Shown here piece after piece: positions 36,096-44,983 of a stretch of DNA of 64,000 nt. Numbering within the stretch: position 1 is the stretch's first letter; each line of letters begins with the position of its first letter. Position numbers and translations under genes: made by a program. The stretch is from Paenibacillus sp. URB8-2. Its GTDB lineage: Bacteria > Bacillota > Bacilli > Paenibacillales > Paenibacillaceae. The stretch lies in the NCBI RefSeq assembly GCF_013393385.1, contig NZ_AP023239.1, positions 1,116,001 to 1,180,000 of the forward strand, read 5' to 3'. The notes beneath the pieces were generated by a model. The model did no database searches. It was given only the letters and a program-made list of their open reading frames with translations, and was not told the origin of the DNA.

Positions 36096-38762
36096 ATGAG
36101 AGAACCAGGAAAAGCTCAACCCTTAGCCGTACTTCTAAAGCTTGCAGGATTTATCATCTTATTTCTGCTGTCTGTCTCTTTTTTTGGGAACGAAGGCGCG
36201 GAAGAAACCGGTATGCCGAAGCTTTCCACCGAGTATAAGACAGCGCCCGTTGCCCCGCCGGGGAAAACAATCTGGCAGCTGGGCAGCCGGAATGAATCGG
36301 CCGGCGAGTTCGCGCCTAAGGATTCTTCGTCCGCGGCGAGCACCGTCAGCATGGATACGTCGACGCTTGACACGAGGGAGCTTAAAAAAGTGCCTTCCGG
36401 TCTTAACGGCAAAAGCTTGCCCGAACTGCGCGTATCGTATAGCTTGAACAAAATTCCCGCAAACGGGGTATTGCTGCAGGTCAGCGTTCTCGATGCCTAT
36501 AAATCGGTTCCGCAGATGGCGGCTTTCTCCAACAGCCAGCTGTCGGGGATTATTCAGATCGCTGGCGTTGCGGGAACGGGCAGCGAATACGATTTTCGTA
36601 AAACATACGAATTGTATATTCCTAAGGAACAACTGAAGGTCGGCAATAATGAGCTCAAGCTGAAAGCGGCCCGTTCCCTGTATGCGTCGAATGCGGAGGA
36701 CCAATATTCATGGTTGACGTGGGACGATCTCAGCCTGCGGTCGCTGGATTCCCCGATCAGCGAGCCGATTCACGGCAGTTACGTGCTTACGGGTACGATG
36801 GTCGCCAACAAGCAGTTTTATTTTGATACAGGCGCCACTACCCATCTGCCGTACATTATGAAATGGCTGGGCGTGGCCTATAGCGGCAATATTATGCGGA
36901 CGGGCGGCGCCAGCGATGTAGGTTTTTCCCGTTCCGATTTGGAGAATTACTATAAAGTGCTTAAGGATTACAATATGCAGTCGGTTGCGCTGTATTTGTA
37001 CACCGGGGATATCAAGCTGAACAGCGACGGATCTTTGCCGGAAAGCGCGAAAAAGAAGTTGACCGATTATTTTCAGCAATACGGCTCTTATTTTCAGTAT
37101 TACGAGGTGGACAACGAACCCGGATTGTTTAACCGCTCCAAAGCGGTCAATTTGGCGATTGCCGATTGGCTGAACAAGGAGGGCAAACAAATCGCGCCCC
37201 ATCTCAAGACGGTTGCTCCCGGCTGGGCGTATTGGCCGACATACAAGGAAGATTCCTGCGGAAACCAGAGGGGAGACGTCAAGCAATGCGGCGATCCGGA
37301 CGGCTGGGAACGCGATTCGGCGCAGCGGCTGGAGCTGGAGAAGGTTACCGATCTGACGAACGGACATTCTTACGGAGACTCTTACGTCGCCAAGAACGGC
37401 GGCAGCTTTACCGAGAACCTGAAGACGTTCCAAGGCTCGAATGACGGACTTCCCAAAAAAATGCTGGTCTCAGAGTTCGGCACCTCCGACACCCATGTGG
37501 ACGATTATCATTATGGGGCGAAGGAGCGAACGTCAGCGGTATTCGACCGGATTATGAGAGCCCATATTGGTTATGCGGATATGTTCGTGCAGCACGCCGC
37601 CTTTTTCTACAACTTCAGTCTGTTTCAGTTCAAAAACGTCAATCTGAAAACTCATGATCCGGCCAAGACGGAGATTTACTACACGAAAGAAGGCGAGGAT
37701 TCCCGCGTCCGCATCATGCGCAGAATGAGCTTGGCCTATGCGACTCACGGCGCTCCGCTTACCTACAGTCTTCTGAACAAAAGCATGCTCGCCGATAAGC
37801 TGGTATACGTCCGGGCCGTGGATACATCCAAGCTGGCTCCGCTCGCGGGGAGCAACGCGACCTCGAACAAAGTGCTGGTGAACTTCGTCAACTTCGAGAA
37901 CACGCCGCAGACCGTAAGCGTCAAAGTCAACATGCCCAAGCAAACGGCGTACGAGGGAGAACGTTTCGGAGACGGCGACACGTATGAAGAAGCGCGCCGC
38001 TATGTGACCGGGCTGCAAGCAGGACCTGATCTTACCTTTACGGAAACGCTGGCTCCGGGAGAAGCGGTTCAATATATTTTGCAGCCTTCCTCGGCAGTAG
38101 GAGAAGCAGCGCCCAAAAGCCTGACTGCCACCGCCGTCAGAGGGACCTCCGTACAGTTGAACTGGCTGGAATCTCCCGGAACCGGCTATGATGTGCTCCG
38201 CGCGGAGGGTGCGGAAAGTGAACTGAAACAGATCGCCTCTAAGATTACAACCACTTCTTACACCGACCGTGCGCTGAAAGAGGGAGTTCTTTACACTTAC
38301 GGGGTGCGGGTAACGGGCAAAACGCTGCTGTCGGCGAAGGCGCAAATTACGGCTACCGGACTTGTGCCGCTGGACCGGACCGGGTGGCAGGTCTCGGACA
38401 ATATGAATCAGAGCCCAAAAAAGCGTTTTTATATGATCGACGGAGATCCAAGTACCCGGTGGGATAGCGGGAAAAATATGACTTCCGGCGAAACGATTCA
38501 GATTGACATGGGAACCTCACATACCATGGAGGCCGTCCAAATGGACACCTCCAAGTCGCCTTACGATTATCCGAGGGTGTACACCATTTATGTATCGGAA
38601 GATGCGCAAAACTGGCAGCAGATTGCTTCGGGCAGGGGAAGAAAGGACAACAACATGTATCCTTTTGCTCCGGCAAGGGGGAGGTATATCAGAATCGTTC
38701 AGACCGGAGCCGGCGGGAATTTCTGGTCCATCCATGAATTGCAAATATATTCGAGAGAGTAG
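36096..38762 (+). CDS. Extracellular clan-A glycoside hydrolase with fibronectin III and discoidin (F5/8C) domains
   Basis: 888 residues. N-terminal membrane/signal helix (about 12-32), a beta-rich region to about 230, a TIM-barrel-like domain (about 235-560) with candidate acid/base Glu in EVDNEPGLF and nucleophile Glu in VSEFGTSD, a beta-sandwich (to about 670), a fibronectin type III domain (about 680-760), and a C-terminal F5/8 type C carbohydrate-binding domain (about 765-888). Similar in outline to GH39-type enzymes, but the family is not certain. GAGGA upstream supports ATG 36096. Completes a run of three secreted hydrolases. Confidence 0.75.
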   Translation: MREPGKAQPLAVLLKLAGFIILFLLSVSFFGNEGAEETGMPKLSTEYKTAPVAPPGKTIWQLGSRNESAGEFAPKDSSSAASTVSMDTSTLDTRELKKVPSGLNGKSLPELRVSYSLNKIPANGVLLQVSVLDAYKSVPQMAAFSNSQLSGIIQIAGVAGTGSEYDFRKTYELYIPKEQLKVGNNELKLKAARSLYASNAEDQYSWLTWDDLSLRSLDSPISEPIHGSYVLTGTMVANKQFYFDTGATTHLPYIMKWLGVAYSGNIMRTGGASDVGFSRSDLENYYKVLKDYNMQSVALYLYTGDIKLNSDGSLPESAKKKLTDYFQQYGSYFQYYEVDNEPGLFNRSKAVNLAIADWLNKEGKQIAPHLKTVAPGWAYWPTYKEDSCGNQRGDVKQCGDPDGWERDSAQRLELEKVTDLTNGHSYGDSYVAKNGGSFTENLKTFQGSNDGLPKKMLVSEFGTSDTHVDDYHYGAKERTSAVFDRIMRAHIGYADMFVQHAAFFYNFSLFQFKNVNLKTHDPAKTEIYYTKEGEDSRVRIMRRMSLAYATHGAPLTYSLLNKSMLADKLVYVRAVDTSKLAPLAGSNATSNKVLVNFVNFENTPQTVSVKVNMPKQTAYEGERFGDGDTYEEARRYVTGLQAGPDLTFTETLAPGEAVQYILQPSSAVGEAAPKSLTATAVRGTSVQLNWLESPGTGYDVLRAEGAESELKQIASKITTTSYTDRALKEGVLYTYGVRVTGKTLLSAKAQITATGLVPLDRTGWQVSDNMNQSPKKRFYMIDGDPSTRWDSGKNMTSGETIQIDMGTSHTMEAVQMDTSKSPYDYPRVYTIYVSEDAQNWQQIASGRGRKDNNMYPFAPARGRYIRIVQTGAGGNFWSIHELQIYSRE

Positions 38763-38812
38763 GCGAAGACGCCGGAGCTTGAATTGGCGGTGCCGATATT
38801 CCTGGAAAGGGC

Positions 38813-40012
38813 GTGATCGACAAGATGACCCATCAGGCCGATTCCATCATTATGCTGCTGGCTGCCCTCATGCTGGTAGGGGTGTTGTCAACCAAATTTT
38901 CTTCGCGTTTCGGGTTGCCGTCTCTGGTCCTGTTTATCGCCGTCGGTATGATTCTCAGCCGATTTGTATACTACAATAATGTGCCATTAACTCAGTTTGC
39001 GGGCCTGTTCGCCCTCGTCGTCATTTTGTTTGAGGGCGGCATGCAGACACGTTTCAAGGATATAAGGCCGGTTATCGGTCCCTCTTTGGCGCTTTCCACC
39101 TTGGGTGTGCTGGTGACAACCGCCGTAGTAGGGCTGTTCGCCACATGGGTCCTGGATGTTTCCTGGGCGGAAGGGCTGTTGTTCGGGGCCATCGTCGGAT
39201 CGACGGATGCTGCGGCGGTCTTCTCCGTGCTGGGCGGCAAAAATATTGACAAGCGTTTAACTTCGACGCTGGAGGCGGAGTCGGGCAGCAACGACCCGAT
39301 GGCGGTCTTTCTTACCGTGTCGCTGATCGAATGGATACACCAGCCGGATACCGCGGTATGGAGTCTGCTGCTGTCTTTTATATGGGAGATGGGGATCGGC
39401 CTGTTCGTAGGCCTGGCGATGGGCAAAATCACCGTTCAGGCAATCAACCGGATCAACCTGGATTCCTCCGGGCTTTATCCCGTTATGGCCTTCGGGTTTG
39501 CAGTGCTGACCTATGGCTCGGCCGCTCTGCTGCACAGCAGCGGTTTGCTTGCGGTATATACGATGGGGCTTGTCCTCGGAAATTCCGAGCTTACCTATCA
39601 CCGTACGATCATGAGCTTCAATCACGGATTTGGCTGGATGATGCAAATTTTCATGTTCATTCTGCTCGGCTTGCTGGTGTTCCCCCAGGAACTGGCGAAT
39701 ATCGCCTGGGAGGGGCTGCTGCTATCGTTTATTTTGATGCTGGTGGCAAGGCCGGTCGGCGTATTTTTAAGCCTTATCTTCTTTAAATACTCCATTCCCG
39801 AAAAAACGCTCATCTCCTGGGCAGGATTGCGGGGTGCCATTCCGATCGTTCTCGCCATGTACCCTCTGCTGGCCGGGCTAGAGCACGGCAGGATGTTCTT
39901 TAACGTAGTCTTTTTCGTCGTATTGACTTCGGCCGTCATTCAGGGAACGACCATCTCGCCGCTCGCAATGAAGCTTAAGCTGGCCGGTTCACAAGCGAAA
40001 GGCCCTCGTTGA
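38813..40012 (+). CDS. Cation/proton antiporter, CPA family (NhaP/CvrA-like)
   Basis: 399 residues, about 12 membrane helices. Contains GLPSLVLFIAVGMILSRF, the GSTDAAAVFSVLGG ion-binding region and AESGSNDPMAVFLTV, as in K+/H+ or Na+/H+ antiporters. It stops after helix 12, lacking the TrkA_C tail of longer homologues. GTG start (AAAGG 4 bases upstream) or ATG 38825. Same direction as the hydrolases, 50 bases after; probably not functionally tied to EPS. Confidence 0.87.
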   Translation: MIDKMTHQADSIIMLLAALMLVGVLSTKFSSRFGLPSLVLFIAVGMILSRFVYYNNVPLTQFAGLFALVVILFEGGMQTRFKDIRPVIGPSLALSTLGVLVTTAVVGLFATWVLDVSWAEGLLFGAIVGSTDAAAVFSVLGGKNIDKRLTSTLEAESGSNDPMAVFLTVSLIEWIHQPDTAVWSLLLSFIWEMGIGLFVGLAMGKITVQAINRINLDSSGLYPVMAFGFAVLTYGSAALLHSSGLLAVYTMGLVLGNSELTYHRTIMSFNHGFGWMMQIFMFILLGLLVFPQELANIAWEGLLLSFILMLVARPVGVFLSLIFFKYSIPEKTLISWAGLRGAIPIVLAMYPLLAGLEHGRMFFNVVFFVVLTSAVIQGTTISPLAMKLKLAGSQAKGPR

Positions 40013-40034
40013 CGGAACAGGCGAAATATTCATA

Positions 40035-40089
40035 TTGACAAAATAAAGATTGCTGGTATTATGGAAATGTAAGCGGTTAAACGATTAAC
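40035..40089 (+). promoter_or_regulatory. Promoter, cre-like site and operator of the LacI gene
   Basis: TTGACA (40035-40040), 16-base spacer, TATTAT (40057-40062). Just downstream, TGTAAGCGGTTAAA (40068-40081) is one mismatch from the CcpA cre consensus and overlaps the operator GTTAAACGATTAAC (40076-40089). Binding there would block the promoter, implying autoregulation and carbon catabolite repression. Confidence 0.65.
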
Positions 40090-40108
40090 AGAGAGTTGGA
40101 AGAGATGC

Positions 40109-41110
40109 GTGAAAGCGACACTAAAAGAAGTTGCAAAGTTAGCCGGGGTATCCACCGCCACCGTCTCCAATGTTATCAATGAAACGAAATATGTAAGCGA
40201 CGAAGTGAAGAAGCAGGTTTTTGCCGCGATGAAGGAACTGAGCTATGTTCCGAATGATGTGGCTAAAAGTCTTCGGGTTAAAGAATCGCGGCTGATCGGA
40301 TTAATGATTTCGGATATTACCAATCCTTTTTTCTCATTGGTTGTAAGAGGCATTGAAGATACGCTGGCCAAGGAAGGCTACAATGTTCTGCTATGCAATA
40401 CCGATTCCAATATCGATAAGGAAAAAGAATACTTAAAGGTTCTGCTTGGCAAGAGAATCGACGGATTAATTGTGTCTTCTTCAGGCGATACCGAGCAATT
40501 TTTCAGAGAAATGGCCGATATCGATGTTCCGCTTGTTTTTCTGAACCGCTGCCCGGCTCCGTTAATTTCGGATGTCGTCACAACGGATAATGTCAAAGGG
40601 GCTTATCTTGCGACTGAGCATTTAATTGGACACGGCTACCGCAGAATCGGAATCATTACGGGACCTCTTTACATAAGCACTGGAAGAGACCGTTTAAAGG
40701 GATTCAAGCAGGCGATGAACGAGTACGGTTTGGAAGTGGATAATAAATTGATTAAAGAAGGTCTTTTCAATGTGCAAAGCGGATACAGTTTAATGAGGGA
40801 TTTCATGAGCGAGAGCATGAAGCCCGAAGCTGTATTCATATCAAATAATTTCATGACGCTTGGCGCCTATCATTTCTTTCATGATGCCGGCATAAGCGTG
40901 CCGGGCGATTTGGCCGTTGTCGGTTTTGATGATCCCGATTGGGCCCGGATCGCCAATCCCCCGTTAACCGCAATCCGGCAGCCGGACTACGAGCAGGGGG
41001 AGCGTGTCGCTCAGCTGATTATGCAAAGAATTAAAACCGGAAACCAGAGCGAGCCACAAGAGATTTATTTAAATCCTTCACTCATAGCTAGGAAGTCTTG
41101 TGGATGTTGA
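40109..41110 (+). CDS. LacI family transcriptional regulator
   Basis: 333 residues. N-terminal HTH ATLKEVAKLAGVSTATVSNV (3-22) plus hinge helix, C-terminal periplasmic-binding-protein-like effector domain (about 60-330). GTG start. The first gene of a sugar-phosphate cluster (RpiB-like isomerase, MFS transporter, ribokinase-like kinase); a shared operator occurs upstream of this gene, the isomerase gene and the transporter gene, so it likely represses all and itself. Confidence 0.92.
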   Translation: MKATLKEVAKLAGVSTATVSNVINETKYVSDEVKKQVFAAMKELSYVPNDVAKSLRVKESRLIGLMISDITNPFFSLVVRGIEDTLAKEGYNVLLCNTDSNIDKEKEYLKVLLGKRIDGLIVSSSGDTEQFFREMADIDVPLVFLNRCPAPLISDVVTTDNVKGAYLATEHLIGHGYRRIGIITGPLYISTGRDRLKGFKQAMNEYGLEVDNKLIKEGLFNVQSGYSLMRDFMSESMKPEAVFISNNFMTLGAYHFFHDAGISVPGDLAVVGFDDPDWARIANPPLTAIRQPDYEQGERVAQLIMQRIKTGNQSEPQEIYLNPSLIARKSCGC

Positions 41111-41180
41111 ACCAAGGGAGGAATGAGTATGGACGGATAAGGCTTCCTTAAGGAACAAAGATGATTAATTTTTATGATCA

Positions 41181-41194
41181 GTTAAACGATTAAC
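41181..41194. promoter_or_regulatory. LacI operator, second copy
   Basis: GTTAAACGATTAAC, identical to the site before the LacI gene, 28 bases upstream of the isomerase start. Confidence 0.7.
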
Positions 41195-41221
41195 TAAAAA
41201 ATTCGGGGAGATGAAGAATAA

Positions 41222-41680
41222 ATGAATATAGCAGTAGGCGGCGACCATGCAGGTTTCTCTTTGAAAAGCAGCATTATAAGCGCTATACAATCGTTGGGCC
41301 ATGAAGTTACGGATTATGGCTGTTATGATGAAAATCCTATTGATTTTCCCGATATTACACGGGAGGTATGCGGGGTAGTCCTTGAAGGAAAAGCGGATAG
41401 AGCCGTATTGGTATGCGGAACAGGCGTTGGGGCCAGTATAGCGGCGAATAAAATACCCGGAATACGCGCGGCGGTATGCCATGACATCCATTCCGCACAT
41501 CAATCCGTCGAACATGATGATGTTAATGTGATGTGCATCGGCGCCAAAATCGTCGGCCCGTGGTTGGCCGCGGATCTTGTTGAGCATTTTTTGAAAGCGG
41601 AGTTCAGTACGGATGAGGACTGCCGAAGACGTGTTCAGAAGCTTCACGATATGGAAAAGACGCTTTTCACCGGCAAGTAG
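41222..41680 (+). CDS. rpiB: Ribose-5-phosphate isomerase B / LacA-B family isomerase
   Basis: 152 residues. N-terminus MNIAVGGDHAGFSLK and the catalytic Cys65 in VCGTGVGASIAANK identify the RpiB/LacAB fold, which interconverts ribose-5-phosphate and ribulose-5-phosphate or allose/galactose phosphates. The 3' end abuts the third operator. Context with a kinase and transporter suggests use of an imported pentose or rare sugar. Confidence 0.88.
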   Translation: MNIAVGGDHAGFSLKSSIISAIQSLGHEVTDYGCYDENPIDFPDITREVCGVVLEGKADRAVLVCGTGVGASIAANKIPGIRAAVCHDIHSAHQSVEHDDVNVMCIGAKIVGPWLAADLVEHFLKAEFSTDEDCRRRVQKLHDMEKTLFTGK

Positions 41681-41693
41681 TTAATCGTTTAAC
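41680..41693. promoter_or_regulatory. LacI operator, third copy
   Basis: GTTAATCGTTTAAC, the reverse complement of the other two copies, beginning at the last base of the isomerase stop codon and about 40 bases before a TATAAT at 41733-41738. Confidence 0.7.
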
Positions 41694-41783
41694 TGGCTGT
41701 TTCAAAGAGAATGCGATCCGGCGGTTTTCAATTATAATATATAAATGGGAACGGAATAGGATGCGGTTTTTTAAAACCATATT

Positions 41784-41797
41784 TGTAAGCGCTTTTA
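41784..41797. promoter_or_regulatory. Candidate CcpA cre site before the transporter
   Basis: TGTAAGCGCTTTTA is one mismatch from TGWAANCGNTNWCA and lies between the TATAAT at 41733 and the start at 41838, where CcpA binding would block transcription. Confidence 0.5.
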
Positions 41798-41837
41798 ATT
41801 AATTGGAGATTACAGAAATACAAGGGAGGACTTCAAT

Positions 41838-43124
41838 ATGGTTTATCCAAGCATACCCGCTCAGCGGTGGAAGCGAATCATTCCGATTGCCTTCTTAATG
41901 TATACCATAGCCTTTCTGGACCGGAACAATATCAGCTTCGCCTTCTTTGGAATGGAGAAGGATCTAGGCATCGGCTCAACCTATGCCGGACTTGCGGCAG
42001 GCGTGTTTTTCTTCGGGTACATGTTTCTTCAGGTGCCGGGCGCACTGCTGGCCCAAAAATGGAGCGCCAAAAAATTCATCATGATTTCGCTCCTGGTTTG
42101 GGGCCTCTTATCCGTAATGACGGGTTTTGTTCAGAACTTATCGCAGCTGTTGATCATAAGATTTCTTCTGGGCTTTGCCGAGGGCGGCGTTTCACCGGCA
42201 ACGATGATCCTGCTGACCAAGTGGTTTCCTTTAAGCGAAAGAGCAAGGGCGAACGGTTACTGGTACCTGTGTATTCCTGCGGCATCGATCATCGCGGCTC
42301 CTCTGTCCGGTGTGATTCTTACTTATTTGGACTGGAGATGGTTGTTTATACTTGAAGGTCTGCCGCCGATTATTTTTGCACTCATATGGTGGTTCTTTAT
42401 TGATGAATCGCCGAGCAAGGCGAAGTGGATATCGAGAGAAGAACGCGAATACCTGGAGAAGACACTGGAAAGTGAAAAACAGGAGATTAAGAAAACGACA
42501 GGCAGCTTTAAGGAGGCCATCAAAAACCGGAACGTGATTGTGCTGCTGCTCGTATTCTGCCTGCTGCAAATCGGGTTTTACGGGTTTGGACTCTGGCTGC
42601 CGAAATTGATTAAGTCGGTTTCCGACGGAAGCATGATGAAAACGAGTCTCCTTACGGCCATCCCTTGGATTTGCGCGATGTTCGGTTCAATCCTGAACTC
42701 CCGGCACTCCGATAAGACGAGAGACTATAAATGGCACATCGCAATCCCGATTTTATCCGGCGGCATCTGTTTGCTGATTTCCATTCTGGCCGGCAGCAGT
42801 CATCCTGTCCTGTCGATTGCTTTTCTGAGTCTGTGTCTGGGCTTCATGTTCTGCTATGGCGTCTACTGGTCGGCCGTCACCTCATATTTAACCGATTCCG
42901 TATTATCCGTTGCAGTCGGCACGTTCAATGCGATTGGAAATCTGGGCGGTTTCATCGGCCCGTATATTGTCGGCTACCTGATCTCCACCACGGGCAGCTT
43001 CATCATGGGAGAAGTATTCTTGGTTGTCTGTCTGGTGTCATCGGGCTTGCTGGCTATGCTGCTTAAGACAAAAGCGACGAAAGAGATACCAGTCTCGACA
43101 AACCCGGCGGAAATTAACGCTTAA
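41838..43124 (+). CDS. MFS transporter, anion:cation symporter (ACS) type
   Basis: 428 residues, 12 membrane helices. N-terminal FLDRNNISFAFFGMEKDLGI and the QVPGALLAQKWSAKK loop are typical of the ACS subfamily that imports hexuronates, galactonate and other sugar acids. GGGAGG precedes ATG. Probably delivers the substrate that the isomerase and kinase then process. Confidence 0.88.
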   Translation: MVYPSIPAQRWKRIIPIAFLMYTIAFLDRNNISFAFFGMEKDLGIGSTYAGLAAGVFFFGYMFLQVPGALLAQKWSAKKFIMISLLVWGLLSVMTGFVQNLSQLLIIRFLLGFAEGGVSPATMILLTKWFPLSERARANGYWYLCIPAASIIAAPLSGVILTYLDWRWLFILEGLPPIIFALIWWFFIDESPSKAKWISREEREYLEKTLESEKQEIKKTTGSFKEAIKNRNVIVLLLVFCLLQIGFYGFGLWLPKLIKSVSDGSMMKTSLLTAIPWICAMFGSILNSRHSDKTRDYKWHIAIPILSGGICLLISILAGSSHPVLSIAFLSLCLGFMFCYGVYWSAVTSYLTDSVLSVAVGTFNAIGNLGGFIGPYIVGYLISTTGSFIMGEVFLVVCLVSSGLLAMLLKTKATKEIPVSTNPAEINA

Positions 43125-43167
43125 ACAGGGACTGGTCATAAAAGAAAGGAACGGCGGTGAGAATCGG

Positions 43168-44112
43168 ATGGGCGATATTCTTGTAGTAGGCAGCATTAAT
43201 ATGGATATCATTAACAAAGTGGAAAGGCATCCGTCAGTCGGCGAAACCATCTCTGCACTGGAGACGGAGACCGGACCCGGCGGAAAAGGGGCGAATCAGG
43301 CGGTTGCCGCATCCCGAATGGGAAGTCAAGTCACCCTGGCAGGCGCAGTCGGAACCGACTCCTACGGCGAGGAACTGTTGGCCTTGCTAAATGGCGAGAA
43401 CGTGAATACGGAACGGATCATCGTAAAGGAAGGTTTAACGGGGCTGGCGTTTATAACGGTTAACGGCGCGGGCCATAATCATATTATCGTGTCGCCGGGG
43501 GCCAATGGGAAATTAAGCGAGGCCGATCTGCTGCCGCTCATGCCGGAACTGAATCAGGCAAAGGCACTAATCGTGCAAAACGAAATCCCATGGGCGGTTT
43601 CCGTCTACATTATCAAAGAAGCGCGGGCCAGAAATGTGAAAGTCTTGGCCAATCCGGCGCCCGTTGAGCATTTTCCGGTGACGATCCTTCCCTCCATTGA
43701 TCTTCTGATTGTAAATCAGCATGAAACGGAAGCGCTTACAGGATTACAGGCCAAGGATCGCGCACAGGCGGTTCAGGCCGCGCAGCGCCTTCTCGATCTG
43801 GGCGGAAATGCTGTAGTACTGACTTTGGGTGAACAAGGGGTCATTTACTTGGACCGGAACGGTGAGTATTTTAGGGAAGCGCTCCAAGTTAACGCGGTCG
43901 ATACGACAGCGGCGGGAGATACCTTCATCGGCGCGCTGGCCTCATCCATTGTTAAAGGTAAAACAACCCAGGAAGCGGTCGATTGGGCATGCGCAGCAGC
44001 AGCGATATGTGTGACGCGCAAAGGAGCCATACCATCTATACCTTATTGGGAGGAGGTTCGGGCTCTTATCGAAGAAGCCAATGCCATAGAGCGCGGGCAA
44101 TCGGTAAAATAA
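43168..44112 (+). CDS. rbsK: Ribokinase-like PfkB family sugar kinase
   Basis: 314 residues. N-terminal VGSINMDII and GGKGANQAVAASRMG (PfkB signature 1), C-terminal DTTAAGDTFIGALASS with the catalytic Asp (signature 2). ATP-dependent phosphorylation of ribose or a related sugar. The true start is ATG 43168 (GGTGAG upstream), not the long overlap with the transporter frame. Last gene of the LacI set. Confidence 0.88.
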   Translation: MGDILVVGSINMDIINKVERHPSVGETISALETETGPGGKGANQAVAASRMGSQVTLAGAVGTDSYGEELLALLNGENVNTERIIVKEGLTGLAFITVNGAGHNHIIVSPGANGKLSEADLLPLMPELNQAKALIVQNEIPWAVSVYIIKEARARNVKVLANPAPVEHFPVTILPSIDLLIVNQHETEALTGLQAKDRAQAVQAAQRLLDLGGNAVVLTLGEQGVIYLDRNGEYFREALQVNAVDTTAAGDTFIGALASSIVKGKTTQEAVDWACAAAAICVTRKGAIPSIPYWEEVRALIEEANAIERGQSVK

Positions 44113-44182
44113 ATGAAAACCGGCAAACTTTTCACGGTATTCATATAAAGGATGACGAAAGAAAGGGGGTTCCTCACGGGGC

Positions 44183-44222
44183 CCCTTTTCCTGTTGCCGC
44201 CTGTAAGGCAACAGGAAAAGGG
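44183..44222 (+). terminator. Long perfect hairpin after the kinase gene
   Basis: CCCTTTTCCTGTTGCC and GGCAACAGGAAAAGGG pair over 16 bases with an 8-base loop. There is no T tract, so it may be an mRNA-stabilising or attenuated terminator structure. Confidence 0.55.
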
Positions 44223-44339
44223 AAACGGGTGTGACCGAATTAACAGTTCCTTCCAAGATAATCGTGGTAAAATATGCACCAATTAAATACGGTTAACGGA
44301 TTGCAAAACGGAGAGATCTATGTTAAATTAAATATAGAT

Positions 44340-44354
44340 TTAGAATAAGTCTAA
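44340..44354. promoter_or_regulatory. Candidate PerR/Fur-type box upstream of dps
   Basis: TTAGAATAAGTCTAA, an inverted repeat partly matching the PerR box (TTATAATNATTATAA), 37 bases before the dps start. PerR control of Dps-type genes is known in Bacillus; here it is inferred from the motif. Confidence 0.45.
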
Positions 44355-44390
44355 ATATTAAAATATTTTAAAGACCGGGAGGAATGAATC

Positions 44391-44846
44391 ATGAGTACTG
44401 ATCTGAAAACTCAAACCGAACTGCATGCCACATTGAACCGTCAAACTGCCAACTGGACACTGCTGGGAATTAAGCTTCATCATTACCACTGGTTTGTTAC
44501 CGGTACGGACTTCTTCACGCTTCACAGCCAATTCGAAGAGTATTATAACGAAGCTGCTGAATATGTGGATACTGTGGCGGAACGTCTGCTGGCGATCGGC
44601 GGCAAGCCCGCTTCCACAATGAAAGAATATTTGGCTCTGTCCAGCCTGCAGGAAGCGACCGGCGGCGAGAGCGCCAAGGAAATGGTGGCGGCTCTGGCCA
44701 AAGATTACGCGCTTCTCGCACAAGAGCTGAGCGCCGGCATTACACTGGCAGAGGAGTCCGGCGATCAACCGACAGGCGATCTGTTCATCGGTATCCGGAC
44801 AAGTGTCGAGAAGCATGTATGGATGCTGAACGCTTACCTCGGCTAA
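44391..44846 (+). CDS. dps: Dps family ferritin-like DNA-binding protein
   Basis: 151 residues. Ferroxidase-site residues are in LLGIKLHHYHWFVTGTDFFTLHSQFEEYY (intersubunit His/Asp/Glu set), then AERLLAIGG. Forms a 12-mer that oxidises and stores iron and protects DNA from peroxide. GGGAGG precedes ATG. Ends at a strong terminator shared with the convergent AIM24 gene. Confidence 0.93.
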   Translation: MSTDLKTQTELHATLNRQTANWTLLGIKLHHYHWFVTGTDFFTLHSQFEEYYNEAAEYVDTVAERLLAIGGKPASTMKEYLALSSLQEATGGESAKEMVAALAKDYALLAQELSAGITLAEESGDQPTGDLFIGIRTSVEKHVWMLNAYLG

Positions 44847-44909
44847 GAACGTATAACGGCCGGCTTCGCGCTGGAAGATTCAAGTATTCCCCAGCATCTT
44901 AACAGCGCC

Positions 44910-44959
44910 AAATGGCCGGTTCCAGTCATGATTCTGACTGGAACCGGCCATTTTGTTTT
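44910..44959. terminator. Bidirectional terminator
   Basis: AATGGCCGGTTCCAGTCA and TGACTGGAACCGGCCATT pair perfectly over 18 bases, followed by a T-rich run; placed between convergent genes. Confidence 0.9.
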
Positions 44960-44983
44960 GCCGCCGCTCTTTTGCGGAGGCGG

